Source of the DNA: Acidobacteriota bacterium
GTDB taxonomy: Bacteria > Acidobacteriota > Terriglobia > Terriglobales > Acidobacteriaceae
Reading direction: 5' to 3'
NCBI GenBank assembly: GCA_003225555.1
Contig: QIAM01000006.1
Coordinates: 186,001 to 250,000, forward strand
DNA: 64,000 nucleotides
Shown here: piece by piece, positions 1 through 7,664 of the stretch
Numbering within the stretch: the stretch's first letter is position 1
Layout of the letters: the number at the start of each line of letters is the position of its first letter
Notes under the pieces: model-generated
What the model saw: only the letters and a program-made list of their open reading frames with translations
Database searches by the model: none
Told to the model about the DNA's origin: nothing
Program-made: the position numbers and the translations under genes

Positions 1-491
1 ACCAGATCGGACTGAAGTCGAACGCGACTATGCTCTACGGCCACGTCGAGAACGACGAAGACCGCGTCGACCACCTGCTCAAACTACGCGCGCTCCAGGA
101 CGAGACGCGCGGCTTCCAGACTTTTATTCCCCTCGCGTTCCATCCTGACAACACTCCGCTGCAGCATTTGCCGAAGACGACGGGCATGCTCGATATCAAG
201 CAGATCGCGGTCAGCCGTTTGGTACTCGACAACTTCCCGCACATCAAGTCCTACTGGCAGATGATGACGCCCAAGATCGCGCAGATATCGCTGCGCTTCG
301 GCGCCGACGACATGGATGGAACCGTGATCGAGGAAAAGATCTACCACGACGCGGGAGCCACCACGCCGCAAGGCATGCGCAGGGAAGAGTTGGAGCGTTT
401 GATCCGCGCCGCCGGTCGCGACCCGATCGAGCGGGATACGCTCTACCGGCCGGTCACGAGGACGGAGACGTCGGTGACGGTCGCGGTGTAG
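1..491 (+). CDS. mqnE: Aminofutalosine synthase MqnE, C-terminal part (5' end outside window)
   Basis: The frame is open from base 3 and gives the last ~162 residues of a radical SAM enzyme of the futalosine menaquinone pathway. Visible family blocks are GLKSNATMLYGHVE, near the end of the radical SAM barrel, and the C-terminal stretch TTPQGMRREELERLIRAAGR. MqnE joins a SAM-derived adenosyl radical to 3-[(1-carboxyvinyl)oxy]benzoate in the cytoplasm to make aminofutalosine, the first committed step of this route. The CxxxCxxC cluster motif lies upstream of the window and cannot be checked. The paralogue MqnC is the main alternative, but the C-terminal tail fits MqnE better. The stop is a TAG at 489-491, and the next gene converges on it with only 5 bases between. 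Confidence 0.85.
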   Translation, partial: QIGLKSNATMLYGHVENDEDRVDHLLKLRALQDETRGFQTFIPLAFHPDNTPLQHLPKTTGMLDIKQIAVSRLVLDNFPHIKSYWQMMTPKIAQISLRFGADDMDGTVIEEKIYHDAGATTPQGMRREELERLIRAAGRDPIERDTLYRPVTRTETSVTVAV

Positions 492-496
492 GGGAC

Positions 497-817
497 TTAG
501 GCGCGAGACCGGACGAGTCGTTCCTGCCGTCGTCTTCTTGCTTTGAGGGAAACACTGCCGCCTGCGGAACTCGCCATAGCGTGCCTCAAGAGCAGGTTGA
601 CTCGGGTTTGATATCCCTTGCCGTACCCCTTCAGCCATTCCAGCACGTCGGCGTCCAATCGCATGGTCACGGCCTTCTTCGGCGGACGATAAAACTTCCC
701 TATCTCCGCCCCGCTCCAATCCAGGACCTCCGGCATATCAGAAAGATCAATGTCTTCGTCTTTCATGGCCGCGATGGCGGCGATGTCTCGTTTTTGTTCT
801 CTGTTGAGCTTCCTCAT
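497..817 (-). CDS. brnA: BrnA-family antitoxin
   Basis: This 106-residue protein has the BrnA layout. A charged N-terminal helix region (MRKLNREQKRDIAAI) precedes DIDLSDMPEVLDW, and a ribbon-helix-helix segment KKAVTMRLDADVLEWLK follows, where BrnA proteins dimerise and bind their operator. BrnA neutralises the BrnT ribonuclease and represses the brnTA operon. The ATG at 815-817 was chosen because BrnA homologues begin there. The frame stays open further upstream, but those codons encode leftover brnT sequence. The adjacent toxin is broken, so this looks like an orphaned antitoxin. The C-terminus is unusually rich in arginine (KARRRRQERLVRSRA). Confidence 0.85.
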   Translation of the reverse strand: MRKLNREQKRDIAAIAAMKDEDIDLSDMPEVLDWSGAEIGKFYRPPKKAVTMRLDADVLEWLKGYGKGYQTRVNLLLRHAMASSAGGSVSLKARRRRQERLVRSRA

Positions 818-1098
818 ACGTTTTCCTCTCATGCGGCGTCGCGGCGCGACCGAAATAATGCGGATGATTTCTTCCTCATCCGGTTCTCGTAAGGTGTGAA
901 CACAAAAGGCACCGTGCCCCAACTGATCGACCCAAGGGTAATCAAGCGTTCCTCATCGCTCGTCGATTCGTCCCGGTGTGTCAGGGCATACGGATCATCG
1001 AATGCGAGAGCGGCAATCTTGAAGCGAACATGATGCTTCAAAACATGATGCTTCAATAGGTTCCGCTGGTTCTTGGCTTCGTCCCACTCAAAGCGCAT
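815..1098 (-). pseudogene. brnT: BrnT-family toxin, broken by two frameshifts
   Basis: The start MRFEWDEAKNQRNLLKH and the block AALAFDDPYALTHRDE are typical of BrnT, a RelE-fold ribonuclease of about 90-100 residues. Near base 898-908 the homology moves to another frame (CVHTLREPDEEEIIRIIS). Near 850-858 it moves again to a third frame (RAATPHERKTYEEAQ, the usual BrnT C-terminus). No single frame gives a whole toxin. A 15-base tandem duplication at about 1026-1055 repeats LKHHV in the protein. The remaining open piece is 89 residues and lacks the catalytic C-terminal half. The normal 3' end would overlap the start of brnA. Two separate indels plus a duplication favour true decay over a single sequencing error. 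Confidence 0.8.
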
Positions 1099-1172
1099 CG
1101 CCCTTATCAGCAGCAGATTCCAGGGTACGAAAAACTTCGCGTTATGTCAATACAAATGTATGTACAATAAGA

Positions 1173-2498
1173 TTACTGGCCAGTTATCTTCCGCAATTGC
1201 TCCGCCGACCCCTGCAGCAGATTCCGCAGTACCGTCACCTCCGACGCGATTCCCGCATGCAATGCTGGGTCCAGATCCGGAGCGAACAGCGAAGAGTGAT
1301 TCGAGGGCAGCGTCGTCCCCGCCGCCTTGGCTTCGGCATATTTCTTCGGCTCTGCTCCACCCAGGCCGAAGAAGAATGTCGGAACGCCCTGCGCGGTGAA
1401 ATAGGAGAAGTCTTCCGACCCTGTAATCGGCTCGGCGATCGTTACATTTTCTTTACCCAGAGTGGCTTCCAGCGCGGGCCGCAGCCTTTGCGCCAGTGGC
1501 GGATCGTTGTACACCGCATCCGTACTCTCATAGTGCTCGATCGACGGCTCTCGCGATGCGCCTGCGGCCGCCGATTCCGCCTTGGCGATGCGCTCTATGG
1601 CTGCAAAAACCTGCTTCCGAACTTCAGGCTTGTAAGTGCGAACGGTGAGGCCCAGCTCTGCCTGATCGGGGATGATGTTGTTTTTTGTCCCCGCATGAAT
1701 GTATCCCACTGTAATCACGGCGGTCTCGCCGGGCTTCACTTCGCGCGATGTAATCGTCTGCAGCGACAGAATCGTACGCGCGGCGATCACAATCGGATCG
1801 ACTGTAGTGTGCGGCGCCGAACCATGTCCGCCTTTGCCGTAGATCGTGAGCCGAAAAGAATCGGCATTCGCATATCGATAGCCCGACCCCACGCCCACCT
1901 TGCCGGCCGGGAATTCGTTGCTGACGTGCAAGGCGACGGCTACGTCTGGCTTGGGGAAGCGCCTAAATAGGCCATCGTCCAGCATCGCCTTCGCGCCGGA
2001 AATGGTTTCTTCCGCCGGCTGGCCAATGAGGAACAGCGTGCCGTGCCAGCGTTCTTTGCTGTGCGCCATGATCGTGGCCGTGCCGATGATCGACGCCATG
2101 TGCAGGTCGTGCCCGCAGGCGTGCATCACGGGAACATCGTGTCCCGCGTCGTCCTCGGCGTGAACTTTGCTCGCGTAGGGAAGCCCGGTCTTTTCTTCGA
2201 CCGGAAGCGCGTCGAGCTCGGTACGCAACAGAACCGTCGGGCCCACTCCGTTCTTCAGGATAGCCACGATTCCGGTACCCCCGACGTGTTCCGTAACGTC
2301 ATACCCGAGGGCGCGCAGTCTCCCTGCCAGCTTCGCCGCTGTCTGCGTTTCATGCGCCGATAGTTCCGGATGCTGATGAATGTCAAGATAAAGCGCGTGC
2401 GCCTCGGGATATGCCGCCTCGACTTCCTTGGTAGTTGGAGTCTGAGCCCACGCTGAGGCAACCAATGTGGCAAGTAGACCGAGTTCAGAAAGTTTCAT
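1173..2498 (-). CDS. Secreted M20-family amidohydrolase (N-acyl amino acid hydrolase type)
   Basis: This 441-residue protein belongs to peptidase family M20D, which hydrolyses N-acyl amino acids or short peptides with a di-metal centre. Metal-binding and catalytic motifs are visible: HACGHDLH, QPAEET, and a late GSEDFSYF with a following NHSSLFAPD. The dimerisation domain starts near KGGHGSAPH. The ATG at 2498 gives a signal peptide (MKLSELGLLATLVASAWAQ), so export is expected. A GTG 27 bases upstream is in frame but would put nine extra residues before the signal peptide. It stands alone between an intergenic gap and the brn remnant. The substrate cannot be read from sequence. Confidence 0.88.
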   Translation of the reverse strand: MKLSELGLLATLVASAWAQTPTTKEVEAAYPEAHALYLDIHQHPELSAHETQTAAKLAGRLRALGYDVTEHVGGTGIVAILKNGVGPTVLLRTELDALPVEEKTGLPYASKVHAEDDAGHDVPVMHACGHDLHMASIIGTATIMAHSKERWHGTLFLIGQPAEETISGAKAMLDDGLFRRFPKPDVAVALHVSNEFPAGKVGVGSGYRYANADSFRLTIYGKGGHGSAPHTTVDPIVIAARTILSLQTITSREVKPGETAVITVGYIHAGTKNNIIPDQAELGLTVRTYKPEVRKQVFAAIERIAKAESAAAGASREPSIEHYESTDAVYNDPPLAQRLRPALEATLGKENVTIAEPITGSEDFSYFTAQGVPTFFFGLGGAEPKKYAEAKAAGTTLPSNHSSLFAPDLDPALHAGIASEVTVLRNLLQGSAEQLRKITGQ

Positions 2499-2667
2499 AG
2501 TCCACGGATCATATAGTTCCGGCACCAGCCCTGCAACGAACCCGAAGCCCGCTCAGATATCCACAATCAAGCCGCACCACCGGCACTAGAACCAGCACAC
2601 AAACTCCTCACATGCAATGCCTTCCCAAATGAGTCAAATCTATTTTTTCCATGTCGTAAATCGCCGC

Positions 2668-2694
2668 TTGCCTTTTTCAAACCGGGTGTACAAT
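2668..2694 (+). promoter_or_regulatory. Possible promoter of the hibernation-sigma fusion gene
   Basis: TTGCCT at 2668-2673 and TACAAT at 2689-2694 resemble -35 and -10 boxes. The spacer is 15 bases, or 16 if the -35 is taken one base earlier, which is short. The position about 55 bases before the ATG at 2748 is sensible. Confidence 0.3.
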
Positions 2695-2747
2695 CGGCTT
2701 AAGAAAGCACTTGGTTGCGCGACTTCGTTAGCAAGGCCGAGGCGCTC

Positions 2748-3791
2748 ATGAACGTTCACGTTACCTACCGTCTTCATAAAACCCCGTCCGTCGAAAAAGA
2801 CATTCAACATCAGATCGAAAAACTGAGGAAGCGTCTGCAGGTCTTCCGGCCCGAACTCGTCCACTTGAAGGGCACGGTAGAGGAGAACAGCGCGCCGCAA
2901 GGCATCAGTGTTTCGTTGAACTTACGGCTGCCGTCGGGACAAATGGCGGTGCAGGAGTCGGCTCCCACGGCCACGGCCGCGGTCAAGAGCGCCTTCGAGG
3001 ATCTGCTGCAGCAACTGAACAAGCACAAGGAATTGCTGCGCTCGTCGCATAAGTGGCTTCGGCGGAGGAACGAAGCGTCGGAGAGACGCACTTCCCAGGT
3101 CCCGTTCGAAGAGACGCTGGCTGCGGTGCATCCGCCCCTCGTGTCCGCTGACGATATCCGCTCGTACGTCAACGTGAACTTGTCACGCCTGGAACGCTTT
3201 GTCGATCGCGAAATCTATTTCCGCGAAGCGCAAGACCTGATTCCGGCGGACTCGATCACCAAGGAAGAAGTCATCGACGAGACCATCGTCACCGCGCTCG
3301 GCGATGGTCTGGAAAAGCCTGAGCGGCTCACCATGGAGCCCTGGCTTTACCGCCTGGCCCTGCTGGCGCTCGATCAACTTTCCCGGTCGGATGAAAGTAA
3401 TGGCAGCAGCGTGCATCTGGAAGAGTCGGCGCGTAAGCGCAATGTAAAGGCCAGCGATGAGCCGGGATTGCAATTCCATCAGCCTGACGAATCGATTACC
3501 GGCGTGACCGTGATTGCCGACGGCCGCGTGGCTACGCCCGAGCAAATCCTGGCGTCCGATGAGACCCTGCGTCTGATTGCGTCTGCTTTGCGCGACGTTG
3601 GGGCGGGACCACGGGAAGCCTTCATCCTTTACGCCATAGAAGGCTTTGGCGTGGAAGAGATTTCGGCCATAACCTCCCTGCCGACGGAGAAGGTGCTGGC
3701 GTGTATTTCCGCGGCGCGCGACCACTTGCGGAAATCGCCCGGGTTGGCCCACCAGTTTCAGGGCCGAATTGCGCCTTCGGGCGCAGCGTAA
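2748..3791 (+). CDS. Ribosome-hibernation (HPF/RaiA-like) domain fused to sigma-70-like regions
   Basis: This 347-residue protein has two parts. Residues 1 to about 100 (MNVHVTYRLHKTPSVEKDI through AFEDLLQQLNKHKELL) resemble the S30AE/HPF fold that binds the 30S decoding centre and silences ribosomes. Residues about 125-220 look like sigma region 2 (LSRLERFVDREIYFREAQDL, then PWLYRLALLALDQL). Residues about 270-335 look like sigma region 4 (LRDVGAGPREAFILYAIEGFGVEEIS). The ATG at 2748 has GAGG five bases upstream and gives the expected HPF start; an in-frame TTG lies 33 bases upstream. The eRF1-like gene follows after 29 bases, so the pair probably acts in ribosome dormancy or rescue. Whether the sigma part still engages RNA polymerase is unknown. 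Confidence 0.75.
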   Translation: MNVHVTYRLHKTPSVEKDIQHQIEKLRKRLQVFRPELVHLKGTVEENSAPQGISVSLNLRLPSGQMAVQESAPTATAAVKSAFEDLLQQLNKHKELLRSSHKWLRRRNEASERRTSQVPFEETLAAVHPPLVSADDIRSYVNVNLSRLERFVDREIYFREAQDLIPADSITKEEVIDETIVTALGDGLEKPERLTMEPWLYRLALLALDQLSRSDESNGSSVHLEESARKRNVKASDEPGLQFHQPDESITGVTVIADGRVATPEQILASDETLRLIASALRDVGAGPREAFILYAIEGFGVEEISAITSLPTEKVLACISAARDHLRKSPGLAHQFQGRIAPSGAA

Positions 3792-3820
3792 TTCCATTTC
3801 AATTTTCTGGAGTGAAGAGC

Positions 3821-5062
3821 ATGAGTATGACTCGCGAACAAATCCGAGAACTAGCTGACTTTCAGGATGAAAAGTCCTGTGCATTGAGCTTTTATTTTCA
3901 GCCGCAGACTCCGCGCAACAAGGCGCACAAGGAAGATGCCATTCTGATCAAAGACCTGGTGCGGGAGGCGCAGCGCAATCTTGAGAGCAAGGGAAAGAAA
4001 GAACAGGCGCGGGCTGATCTGGATCGCATCGCGCAGCTTTCGAGCGAGTTACGCAGCAACGGGACGCATGGCAAGGCAGTTTTCGCGTGCTCAGCCCGCA
4101 ATTTCTGGCGCGAATACGACTTGCCGCCACAACTGCCCGGGACGCAGCTCTTCGTCGATCGCCGTTTTCACCTGAAGCCGCTGGCTCATCTGCTGGGCGC
4201 TTTGCCTCGCCTGGGAGTCGCGCTCGTGGACCGTCACCGGGCGCGGCTGTTCGAATTGCGCTTGGGAGAACTCACCGAATGGGAAGACCTGTTCCGCCCG
4301 CTGCCGCACCGCGGCCGCAGCGACGGCTTTATGGGATACGATGCCGGCCACGCGCAACGCCGCGTCGAAGATGAAGCGCTGCACCACTTCAAAAGCGTCG
4401 CCGAGGTTCTGAAAAATGCGCTCGACAAAGGTGTGTTCGAGAAGTGGATTCTCGGCTGCCAGGACATTCATCGTGCGCAGCTCGAGCCGCAGTTGCATCC
4501 TTATGTCAGCCAGGCACTGCTCGGGCATTTTCATGCAGATCTGGTACGCATTGGGAAGGATGAAATGCGAAGTCAGGCCGAGCGACTGGTGAAGGAGTGG
4601 CAATCCCGCCGCTGCCGCGAGTTGGTGGCAGAGGCGCTGCAGCAGGCGCGAGGCAACGCTCGCGGAGTCACGGGATTGCGCCGCGTGCTGCGCTCCCTGG
4701 AGATGGGAGAAGTGCAGTCGCTGATGATCGGAGAGAACTTCCTGGGGCACGCCATCGAATGCTCGAGTTGCGGCCACTTGGACGCCCACTTGGTCAGCTA
4801 CTGCCCGGTTTGCGGGAAGGCGACACGCGAAATTGTCGATGTCGGGGAGGCGATTCTGCCATGGGTGATCCGGCGCGACATCGAAGTGTTTTACGTGAAG
4901 GACGATCCCGATTTCGACAAGCTGGGAAACATCGCGGCTCTACTGCGTTTTCGCTCGGAACAGAACTCGAATGTGCAGGCGATCTCCCCTGCCTCCACGA
5001 ATCAATCGGCAAGCCAGAGAACGGCGTACCCCGGCCGGCTGAGGAGGTTCGCAAGCCGCTGA
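3821..5062 (+). CDS. Bacterial eRF1-like (baeRF family) protein
   Basis: This 413-residue protein resembles the bacterial-archaeal eRF1-like group, whose members carry eRF1 domain-2-like folds and have been proposed to act in translation termination or ribosome rescue. Visible blocks are LGVALVDRHRARLFELRLGE (the domain 2 strand pattern) and a C-terminal zinc ribbon around residue 315 with spacing C-x2-C-x10-C-x2-C (ECSSCG...YCPVCG). I see no clear GGQ loop, so peptide release activity is not shown. The ATG at 3821 has GGAG upstream; an earlier in-frame start would run far into the preceding gene. Tight spacing behind the hibernation-sigma fusion suggests an operon. The last ~30 residues are low complexity. 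Confidence 0.65.
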   Translation: MSMTREQIRELADFQDEKSCALSFYFQPQTPRNKAHKEDAILIKDLVREAQRNLESKGKKEQARADLDRIAQLSSELRSNGTHGKAVFACSARNFWREYDLPPQLPGTQLFVDRRFHLKPLAHLLGALPRLGVALVDRHRARLFELRLGELTEWEDLFRPLPHRGRSDGFMGYDAGHAQRRVEDEALHHFKSVAEVLKNALDKGVFEKWILGCQDIHRAQLEPQLHPYVSQALLGHFHADLVRIGKDEMRSQAERLVKEWQSRRCRELVAEALQQARGNARGVTGLRRVLRSLEMGEVQSLMIGENFLGHAIECSSCGHLDAHLVSYCPVCGKATREIVDVGEAILPWVIRRDIEVFYVKDDPDFDKLGNIAALLRFRSEQNSNVQAISPASTNQSASQRTAYPGRLRRFASR

Positions 5063-6036
5063 TTCCGGTAAGCGACTGTCTCCAAAGCCACTCAACTCTT
5101 GGTCATTCCGAACCGGGCCTCAAGCCCGGTGAGGAACCTGCTTTCCGCCGGGGGCCCCAGGTCTCGTTGCCTTTGCGAGACCTGGGAAGGGGCGAGCCCG
5201 CCCTTCAGCCTATGTACATTCTGTGCTTAACTCAGGCATATTGCCCGAAGATCGAGCTTTGCAAGGGCGCGGCTTCAGCCGCGCCGTACAGCCCCGACAA
5301 AAAAAGCAGCCGGGCTTCAGCCCGGGGAGGCCACATCGTGTCGCGGGTGGGCCATCCTTGCGCGTTCTTTGCGCATTCCGAACCGGCGCCAAGCCCGGTG
5401 AGCCTGCTCGCCACGACACCGGGCCGCAACTGACCCTGTGGGAAAAGGCACAGTCCGCCCCACCCCAATCCAGCCCCGTAGGGGCGGCACATAAACAGCC
5501 CCGGGGCGTAAGCCCGGGGTAAGCTCAATAAAAGCAGTGGACCGGTGTCCCAAAGGGTGGAGTGGACCCAAAACTGAGGCATGGAAAATGGTGACAGTTC
5601 TCAAGAGGAGAACCCATGTCACAGGAAGATTCGAAGCAGGTTGAGTACGGGATGGAGTTGAAGTTGGAGGACGGGCCGACCCATCCTCCGCGGGTGCCCA
5701 CCCTTTGTCGTTCGGTTTCTGGTACGACCGCGGCTGAGGCTGCCCATCCTTTCGCGTTCGGTGCGAAAGGGTGGGGACCACGGACCTCGAATCTATCTCG
5801 CATGGTCGCTCCTGACACACTCCCCTGCCGACATTTCGGCAGCGCCCGTAAACCCCAGCAGTGGCAGAGTTTAGATCCTTCGTATAGCTATAAGAAATAT
5901 ATCTAAGCTCCAATTGTCCGTACAGCCCTGTAAGTACAAAATGTTCCAATTGGAATACTTCTCCAAATTGCTGGCACCCACCCGACCCAGACGCCTCACG
6001 TCAACCCCCTTCCCGCCCGCCCGTCTTCCCTCTACA
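5063..6036. repeat. Gene-free palindromic repeat patch
   Basis: No frame here has a recognisable protein, but several strong hairpins lie close together. An 8-bp stem with TTCA loop sits at 5266-5285, a 6-bp stem with the same loop at 5310-5325, and a CCCGGG-type hairpin around 5495-5520. A 13-bp stem lies at 5743-5775. Two similar blocks with CCGAACCGG...AAGCCCGGTGAG occur near 5107 and 5379. This is the look of dispersed GC-rich intergenic repeats common in Acidobacteriota genomes. No transposase or terminal repeat was found. Confidence 0.6.
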
Positions 6037-7215
6037 ATGTTCCCACCACAGCGGACGCCGCCTCCCTCGCGGCTTCCGGCTGGCTCACGGAGCTCTGTGC
6101 ACGTACTGGTCACATCCGACACGCTGTCCGGCACTTGGACATACACGCGCGAACTGGTCACCGGCCTCGTGACCCGCGGAGTGCAGGTCACCCTCGTCAG
6201 CTTCGGCGAGATACCTCTGCCCGAGCAGACCGCATGGATGGAGACCCTGCACGGCCTTGACTACCATCCCACCGCGTTCCGCCTGGAGTGGATGCAGGAA
6301 GCGGAGCAGGACCTGCCCGACTCGTCGAAGTTCCTCGCCGCGCTCGTGCGCGAAGTGCAGCCTGACGTGCTCCACCTCAACCAGTTCTGCTACGGCAACT
6401 TGCCGGTGGACGTGCCGCGCGTTGTGATCGCTCACGGCGACCTGATCACGTGGACCCAGGCGGTTCAGGGATATACGCCACACCCCACGCGCTGGCTCAA
6501 GTGGTACCGCGACACGATCATCCGCGGAATCAAGGGCGCCGATGCGATCGTAGCGCCCTCCACCTGGATGCTCGATGCTCTGCGAGCCTGCTACACGCGC
6601 CCGGAGCGCGGCGAAGTTATCTACGCGGGACGTAATCCCATCTTCTTCAATCCATACATCAGCAAGGAAGATTCCGTGCTGGCCGTTGGCCGGCTCGTCG
6701 ATGCGGGGAAGCAAGTGTTCTTGCTCACGCAACACGCGCATCCTGTTTCCGTTTGCATTGTTGCTGCCGATCAGACGGTGCCGGCGCCTCGCCTTCCGAT
6801 TCGCGCCGACGTGAAGGTGTCGACCGCTCAGAATTCTGTCGCCATTCGCGGCGCGCAGACTGAGGCGCAATTGCGCGCTCTCTACAGCCGCGCCTCCATC
6901 TACGCGGCGACTGCGCGCTATGAGCCGTTGGGCATGCCGGCGCTCGACGCGGCTCTTTCCCGTTGTGCGATTGTGGCCAACGACATCCCAAGCTTCCGCG
7001 AGATCTGGGGCGATGCCGCGCTTTATTTCCAGACCAACGATGCCGCCAGCCTCGCCGAAAACATCCGACGGCTCAACTCCGATCGCGAGATGTGTCGTGC
7101 CTACGCCAACCTTGCTTACGCGCGTGCCCGCGAGCGCTTCACGGCCAAGCGCATGATCGATGGTTATTTGCAGCTCTACCGCAGCCTGGTATCGGTGGGC
7201 TCGGCCGCAGCCTGA
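6037..7215 (+). CDS. GT4-family glycosyltransferase
   Basis: This 392-residue protein has a GT-B fold. The N-terminal half opens with VHVLVTSDTLSGTWTYTRELVTGL and the donor half contains SVLAVGRLVDAGKQ. The retaining GT4 signature usually reads E-x7-E; here it is YEPLGMPALDAAL, so the second acid is Asp, a conservative change. The end (IPSFREIWGDAALYFQTNDA) is typical. The donor and acceptor are unknown. The start is uncertain: ATG 6037 adds a proline-rich leader, while GTG 6097, preceded by CGGAG, would begin right at the first strand. No sugar genes flank it, so its role is unclear. Confidence 0.78.
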   Translation: MFPPQRTPPPSRLPAGSRSSVHVLVTSDTLSGTWTYTRELVTGLVTRGVQVTLVSFGEIPLPEQTAWMETLHGLDYHPTAFRLEWMQEAEQDLPDSSKFLAALVREVQPDVLHLNQFCYGNLPVDVPRVVIAHGDLITWTQAVQGYTPHPTRWLKWYRDTIIRGIKGADAIVAPSTWMLDALRACYTRPERGEVIYAGRNPIFFNPYISKEDSVLAVGRLVDAGKQVFLLTQHAHPVSVCIVAADQTVPAPRLPIRADVKVSTAQNSVAIRGAQTEAQLRALYSRASIYAATARYEPLGMPALDAALSRCAIVANDIPSFREIWGDAALYFQTNDAASLAENIRRLNSDREMCRAYANLAYARARERFTAKRMIDGYLQLYRSLVSVGSAAA

Positions 7216-7305
7216 GCAACCGATCCGCGTCACACTCCAAGACAGCCACCCTGATTTGATGGTATCGTTTTAGCCTTACTAGAAACCCGTAAGGTTGGAG
7301 GATTC

Positions 7306-7551
7306 ATGGCACAGGTAAAAATCACGGTGAGACCGAATGGGCCGTACCGGGTCGAGGCTCCCGAAGGTTCGATCGATCTGGTGGATGTAAACGGAAATAA
7401 GTTTGACCTCACTGGCAAACCCGCATTCTCGCTGTGCCGCTGCGGTGGCTCGGTCAACAAACCCTTCTGCGACGGAACACACAGCCGCATCGGATTCCAA
7501 GGGGCCGAACTGGCCGTGAAGAAGGCCGAAGGCGAAGGGACACCTTCCTAG
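7306..7551 (+). CDS. CDGSH iron-sulfur domain protein
   Basis: This is an 81-residue protein with one CDGSH motif matching the family rule, CRCGGSVNKPFCDGTH at about residues 45-60. The three Cys and one His bind a [2Fe-2S] cluster, as in mitoNEET-type proteins that handle electrons or cluster transfer. The ATG at 7306 has a good ribosome site (GGTTGGAGG). No membrane segment is visible, so it is cytoplasmic. It stands between a glycosyltransferase and a flavoenzyme. The FAD oxidoreductase 113 bases downstream could be a partner, but the sequence does not show this. Confidence 0.9.
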   Translation: MAQVKITVRPNGPYRVEAPEGSIDLVDVNGNKFDLTGKPAFSLCRCGGSVNKPFCDGTHSRIGFQGAELAVKKAEGEGTPS

Positions 7552-7664
7552 TTTCCGAATCAACGTTCCGAGCACGCTAGGTTCTTACGGCATTGTTCGC
7601 GCGCAGCTCTTCAATACTCTTGCGGAGGGAATGGTTGAGCGGGCCAGGGGATCGGGAACTGGGA

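Noticed and set aside
5097..5949. Several 60-280 codon open frames in the repeat patch
   Set aside because: They arise from GC-rich palindromes free of stops and do not resemble proteins on either strand.
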